Part shown: positions 60,353-64,000 of the stretch, piece by piece
Layout: each line of letters starts with the position of its first letter
Position numbering within the stretch: the stretch's first letter is position 1
DNA from: Chelatococcus composti
Lineage (GTDB): Bacteria; Pseudomonadota; Alphaproteobacteria; Rhizobiales; Beijerinckiaceae
Direction of reading: 5' to 3'
Assembly (NCBI RefSeq): GCF_014201415.1
Contig: NZ_JACHEH010000005.1
Span: 310,001 to 374,000 of the forward strand
DNA length: 64,000 nucleotides
Translations under genes and position numbers: made by a program
Notes under the pieces: generated by a model
The model's input: only the letters and a program-made list of their open reading frames with translations
The model's database searches: none
Told to the model about the DNA's origin: nothing

Positions 60353-61264
60353 ATGATCGGAGCCGTTTCGTTGGCTAGTACCGTCGTTGTTCGCCTCGTC
60401 GGGGGGCTCGGCAACCAGATGTTTCAGTATGCCGCCGCATGCGCGCTGGCGCAGGAGCGACAGGCGCGCGTGCTCATGGACGTGTCGGCCTTCGAGAGCG
60501 ACCCCCTGCGCAACTACGAGCTCGACCGTCTGTGCGTACCGCAGGACATTCTCCCCGCGCGGCTGCAGCCCTGGCGCAACAGGCGATCTTTGCCAGCGCG
60601 CGTCATCCGGCGCCTGACCCGGTGGCGGACACCGCACGGCGGTGGCTATCGCGAGCCTCACTTCCATTTCGACAAGGACTTCTTCGCCCTTTCGGGGGAG
60701 GAGATCCGGCTCGAGGGCTATTTCCAGAGCCCGCTCTATTTCGACCGTTGCGAGGCCGTTCTGCGCGAGCGTTTCCGGCCTGTCGAGCCGTTTGGTCGCG
60801 CTGCGCAGGAATGGTCGCAGCGCATCGCGGCGTCGGCCTGCAGCGTATCCCTGCACGTCCGGCGGGGAGATTATGTCAGCAACCCGCATGCGGCTGCCGT
60901 CCACAATGCAGTGGGCGAGGGCTATTACCGCAGGGCCATTGCACTCATGCAGCGTCTCGTCGGGGAGGGGGCCGACTTCTTCCTGTTCTCGGACGAGCCC
61001 GACTTTGTTGAGCAGGCCTTTGCCGACCTGCCGCGCGCTCATGTCGTGCGCACGGATCCGCAGCGCAGCTGGGAGGACATGTTCCTCATGGCGCGCTGCA
61101 ACCATCACATCATCGCCAACAGCTCCTATTCCTGGTGGGGCGCGTGGCTCAACGCGTCGCGGGAGAAGGTGGTGATCGCGCCGGGGCAGTGGTTCACGAG
61201 GGAGAGGCTCGCGACGACGAACGTGATGGACCTCTACCCCGAAGGCTGGATCATCCTCAAATGA
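60353..61264 (+). CDS. Alpha-1,2-fucosyltransferase family (GT11)
   Basis: 303 residues. VVRLVGGLGNQMFQYAAACAL is the typical start (LVGGLGNQMFQYA), VSLHVRRGDYV is the GDP-fucose binding HxRRGD motif, and HHIIANSSYSWWGAWL is the conserved C-terminal motif. It transfers L-fucose from GDP-fucose to a galactose or similar residue in alpha-1,2 linkage. The donor is made by ManC, Gmd and Fcl in the same cluster. ATGA couples it to the next glycosyltransferase. Confidence 0.93.
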   Translation: MIGAVSLASTVVVRLVGGLGNQMFQYAAACALAQERQARVLMDVSAFESDPLRNYELDRLCVPQDILPARLQPWRNRRSLPARVIRRLTRWRTPHGGGYREPHFHFDKDFFALSGEEIRLEGYFQSPLYFDRCEAVLRERFRPVEPFGRAAQEWSQRIAASACSVSLHVRRGDYVSNPHAAAVHNAVGEGYYRRAIALMQRLVGEGADFFLFSDEPDFVEQAFADLPRAHVVRTDPQRSWEDMFLMARCNHHIIANSSYSWWGAWLNASREKVVIAPGQWFTRERLATTNVMDLYPEGWIILK

Positions 61265-62340
61265 GCACGCCGGCCCTCAGCGTCCTTCTGCCGGTCTACA
61301 ATGGCGAGCGCTTTCTGGCCGAGGCCATCGAGAGCATCCTTGCCCAGACCTTCACGGACTTCGAGTTCATCATCATCAACGATGGCTCGCGGGACGGCAG
61401 CGGCACCATCATCGACGATTATGCCGCCCGCGACGCCCGTATCCGGGCTTTCCACCAGGACAATCGCGGCCTGGTCGAGACGCTCAACCGGGGCGTCGCC
61501 CTCGCCCGTGCGCCGCTGATCGCCCGCATGGACGCGGACGACATTTCCCTGCCGCGGCGGTTCGAGCTGCAGATCCACCGTTTCGAGAACCGGCCCGATC
61601 TCGCGGCGGTCGGTGGTTGCATCATCCTCATCGACGAGGCCGGAAAGCCGATCCGCCGCGGCGACTATCCAACCGGAGGCGCAGAGCTGCTGCGTCTCCT
61701 GGAGCGCGATTCCCCTCTCGCCCATCCGGCTGTCATCATGCGGCGCGATGTCGTGAGCAGCCTTGGCGGCTACCGCAGGCAATACAAGCACGCCGAGGAC
61801 TATGACCTGTGGCTCAGGATGCACGATGCCGGCTACGCCCTCGAGAATGTTGCCGAGCCCGTGCTGCATTACCGGCAGCATGCTGAGAAGGTGTCGTTCC
61901 AGCACAGCCAGCAGCAGACCCTGACCGCCTTTGTCGCGCGTCTCGCCCATCGCGCCCGGATGGCAGGCCTGCCGGATCCGACTGATGACATCGCCGCGAT
62001 CGACGAGAGCACGGTCGAGCTCTTTCCCCCGTCTCTCAGGGGGTTTGTGGATGCCGAGCTGTTCGTCCGCAGGCACAACATGCTCTCCCTCGCCGATGTC
62101 CCGACGATCGAGCAAGCCCTGCGCGATTATGACCGATTGCCTGCGCAGGCGCAGCGGGACTCGAGTATGGCGCATTTCCTGATGCGCGCGGCACGCGGAC
62201 TTTGGGCGCACCGCCGGCGCGCCGCCTCGCTGCGGCTCGTCATTCGTGCACTGATGCGGCATCCAACCGTTGCACTGCAGCTTCTGCATGGAAAATTACG
62301 GCGCGCTGGGGCAAGCGCTATGTCGCGGGGCGACCGTTAG
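61261..62340 (+). CDS. Glycosyltransferase family 2
   Basis: 359 residues. LSVLLPVYNGERFLAEAIES, FIIINDGSRDGSGT, NRGLVETLNRGV, LIARMDADDISLPRRFELQI (DxD) and HAEDYDLWLRM define a GT-A enzyme close to the LgtA/WfgS-like hexosyltransferases. The start overlaps the fucosyltransferase stop by ATGA. The C-terminal 90 residues are basic and helical, probably for membrane contact. Confidence 0.9.
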   Translation: MSTPALSVLLPVYNGERFLAEAIESILAQTFTDFEFIIINDGSRDGSGTIIDDYAARDARIRAFHQDNRGLVETLNRGVALARAPLIARMDADDISLPRRFELQIHRFENRPDLAAVGGCIILIDEAGKPIRRGDYPTGGAELLRLLERDSPLAHPAVIMRRDVVSSLGGYRRQYKHAEDYDLWLRMHDAGYALENVAEPVLHYRQHAEKVSFQHSQQQTLTAFVARLAHRARMAGLPDPTDDIAAIDESTVELFPPSLRGFVDAELFVRRHNMLSLADVPTIEQALRDYDRLPAQAQRDSSMAHFLMRAARGLWAHRRRAASLRLVIRALMRHPTVALQLLHGKLRRAGASAMSRGDR

Positions 62341-62408
62341 CCGGGCCTTGGCATCGGGGCACGGCTGGCATAGTAGCCTCCACAAGCCTGATGGAACCCT
62401 GCGAACCG

Positions 62409-63299
62409 ATGCATTCCTCCGAGATCAGCGTCGTCATACCCACCTACAACCGGGCGCATAGCATTTTGCGCGCGCTCGAAAGCGTATTCTCGCAGACGCT
62501 CGTGCCCGGAGAGATCATCGTGGTGGACGACGCGTCAAGCGACGACACGGCGCAGGTGCTCGCACCGTATGCGGACCGCATCCGCATCGTCCGGCACGAG
62601 ACGAATGCCGGCGCCTCTGCCGCGCGCAACACCGGGATTGCCGCGGCGAAGGGCGCGTGGGTGGCGTTTCTCGACAGCGACGACGCCTGGCGGCCGGAGA
62701 AGCTCGCGCGTCAGCTCGCGTTTATGACCGAGCACGGCACCAACGTCTGCTGCACCAATTGCGCCCTCATCTGGCCAGACGGGCAAGTGGAGCCGGCCTA
62801 CCGGCCCTATCCGCCGCGCATGGAGATCGGGCACTACGTCTGGGGGTGCTTTACCTGCCCCGGCTCGACGCTGATCGCCCGCCGGGACCTCATCACGGCG
62901 GTTGGCGGCTATGACCTGCGCTACCCGCGCTATGAGGACTGGGACCTTTTCCTGCGCCTGGCCGACCATCCGGAGGTGGTGCTCGGCTACCTCAACGAGT
63001 ATCTCGCCGATGTCTGGCGTGATTCGTCGGCCAATGCCGCCCTTGTCGACAAGGGGCTCGACCTGATGGTCGACGACCATCTGGAGCGTCTGGCCCGACG
63101 CGAGAAAACCCTCGGCCGGCTCTTCCGTGCCGCCATTGCCTTCGCGCGGTCCTCCAACGAGACAGCGCGTGGCCGCTATCTCGCGGCGATCCGGCATCTT
63201 GCAGAAAGCTTCATGCTTGCCCCGGTGCGCAACGAGGCCTTCCGCATCATCCTGTGGCCGTTCCTCAAGCGCAAATGCCTCGGCACGATGCCGCGCTGA
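62409..63299 (+). CDS. Glycosyltransferase family 2
   Basis: 296 residues from ATG 62409; ATG 62391 would add six residues, and neither has a strong ribosome site. SVVIPTYNRAHSILRALES, IIVVDDASSDDT, NAGASAARNTGIAAAKG, VAFLDSDDAWRPEKL (DxD) and YEDWDLFLRLA are standard GT2 motifs. CCTNC and CFTC cysteine pairs are unusual but unexplained. Last gene of the glycan cluster; no terminator hairpin with a T run is seen after it. Confidence 0.9.
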   Translation: MHSSEISVVIPTYNRAHSILRALESVFSQTLVPGEIIVVDDASSDDTAQVLAPYADRIRIVRHETNAGASAARNTGIAAAKGAWVAFLDSDDAWRPEKLARQLAFMTEHGTNVCCTNCALIWPDGQVEPAYRPYPPRMEIGHYVWGCFTCPGSTLIARRDLITAVGGYDLRYPRYEDWDLFLRLADHPEVVLGYLNEYLADVWRDSSANAALVDKGLDLMVDDHLERLARREKTLGRLFRAAIAFARSSNETARGRYLAAIRHLAESFMLAPVRNEAFRIILWPFLKRKCLGTMPR

Positions 63300-63593
63300 T
63301 GCGCGAACGTCGGGCAAGAGGGCGTTGCCGGCCATTCATCGCGGGATCAACGCCGGCTCGAATGCCTGTGTCGGCTGTCTTCCGGCCCTTACTGTTCCGT
63401 CCTCAGCTCGGCCTCACGTCCTGTGTTCGCTTGAAAACAGCGTTCCTGCCGCGGGCTGACCGCGCGGAGCACCCTTGATCGGCGTCAATGCGGGTCGCCC
63501 TGCCCCGGGGCACCGTCGGAACTGTCGCGATACCGGTCGAAGGGACGCGCCGGTCCCTGCCGCGGGGCGACGGATATACGCAATCTTACGCAC
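63300..63593. other. Intergenic region after the glycan cluster
   Basis: Together with the promoter element that follows, this is a 366-base stretch without a gene. A GGCGTTG...CAACGCC pair with a wide loop is the only inverted repeat seen, and it is not a convincing terminator. No other element recognised. Confidence 0.5.
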
Positions 63594-63642
63594 TTGTCCA
63601 CGCAGGGTGCAAGGCATATAGACATTTCAGAAAATTCTGAAA
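63594..63642 (+). promoter_or_regulatory. Promoter with overlapping 18-bp operator palindrome
   Basis: TTGTCC at 63594-63599, a 17-base spacer and TATAGA at 63617-63622 form a good -35/-10 pair. The expected start point, near 63629, falls inside TTTCAGAA-AA-TTCTGAAA (63625-63642), which has perfect 8-bp arms. A dimeric regulator bound there would block transcription. The GbsR/MarR-like gene begins 23 bases later, so autorepression is likely. Confidence 0.7.
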
Positions 63643-63665
63643 CTCGTGACCGATGGTGCGAACCA

Positions 63666-64000
63666 ATGAACCTCCCCCCCCTCGTGCAGTCCTTCGTCCT
63701 GCATTTCGGCGAGATGGGCAGTCGCTGGGGCATCAATCGCACCGTCGGACAGATCTACGCGCTCCTTTACGTTTCCCCGCAGCCGCTCTGCGCCGACCAG
63801 ATCGTCGAGGCGCTCGGCATCTCCCGTTCCAACGTCTCGATGAGCCTGCGCGAGCTGCAGACGTGGAACCTGGTGCTGCTCAAGCACCTGCCGAACGACC
63901 GGCGGGACTTCTTCACCACGCCGGATGACGTCTGGCAGATCCTGCGGACGCTCGCCGAGGAACGGAAGAAGCGGGAGATCGACCCGACCCTCTCGGTTCT
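63666..64000 (+). CDS. GbsR/MarR family transcriptional regulator (C-terminus beyond the window)
   Basis: 111 codons are visible, open to the last base. The N-terminus PPLVQSFVLHFGEMGSRWGI with TVGQIYALLYVSPQPLCADQ, followed by the helix-turn-helix IVEALGISRSNVSMSLRELQ and the wing HLPNDRRDFFTTPDDVW, is the pattern of GbsR-type regulators, which control osmoprotectant and other genes. RBS is weak. A palindrome overlapping its promoter (63625-63642) suggests autorepression. Targets to the right cannot be seen. Confidence 0.82.
   Translation, partial: MNLPPLVQSFVLHFGEMGSRWGINRTVGQIYALLYVSPQPLCADQIVEALGISRSNVSMSLRELQTWNLVLLKHLPNDRRDFFTTPDDVWQILRTLAEERKKREIDPTLSV

Noticed and set aside
1-64000. 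tRNA, rRNA, CRISPR arrays, insertion sequences
   Set aside because: No TpsiC-like arms, rRNA signatures, regularly spaced repeats or transposase genes were seen on reading; a covariance-model search was not possible here.

Overview
The window is high-GC DNA (about two thirds G+C by eye) that is densely coding, with many ATGA and TGATG start/stop overlaps. Gene content points to an alphaproteobacterium, probably Hyphomicrobiales (rhizobia-like): a CysD plus fused CysN/CysC pair, DUF2793 and FkbM proteins, FCD-type GntR regulators and Wzm/Wzt glycan exporters. The species cannot be fixed from this window. No rRNA, tRNA, CRISPR array, transposase or integrase was seen.

0-7.9 kb is a mixed block. 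It has an autotransporter cut by the left edge and carrying a single-base frameshift, a zinc alcohol dehydrogenase, a Cys-rich four-helix (Csp/DUF326-like) protein, a 51-residue membrane protein, and two divergent citrate-synthase-like genes, one fused to a DNA-binding domain. 7.9-16.4 kb is a sugar uptake and catabolism island: two paralogous Tat-type solute-binding proteins, a GntR regulator, an enolase-superfamily enzyme, two permeases, two proteins of unknown function and an SDR oxidoreductase. No ABC ATPase is encoded there. 16.7-19.3 kb holds a phosphoribosyltransferase, a kinase/P-loop two-domain protein and a phasin-like protein.

19.4-33.8 kb is the first surface-glycan region. CysD and CysNC (PAPS synthesis) lie close to a protein that joins a sulfotransferase to an FkbM methyltransferase, followed by three large glycosyltransferases and a Wzm/Wzt exporter pair without a glycan-binding tail. 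A DUF2793 tail-like protein sits in the middle. The arrangement recalls NodPQ plus a sulfotransferase and suggests a sulfated glycan.

33.8-43.7 kb is a second catabolic island: a membrane protein, a GntR regulator, an altronate/galactarate-type dehydratase, a complete polar amino-acid type ABC importer, a DHDPS-family lyase and a 3-hydroxyisobutyrate-dehydrogenase-family reductase. It ends at a strong terminator facing a uracil/xanthine permease.

44-63.3 kb is the second, larger glycan cluster, all on the + strand. ManC, Gmd and Fcl make GDP-mannose and GDP-fucose. RfbF, RfbG, an epimerase, a C-methyltransferase and a reductase should make a CDP-linked, probably 3-C-methyl-branched deoxysugar. 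A second Wzm/Wzt pair has a C-terminal glycan-recognition extension. Two further methyltransferase-like proteins and six glycosyltransferases, including a GT11 fucosyltransferase, complete it. A winged-helix regulator directly follows two copies of a 17-bp palindrome that form a perfect 20-bp inverted repeat. The window ends inside a GbsR/MarR-type regulator with a clear promoter and operator.
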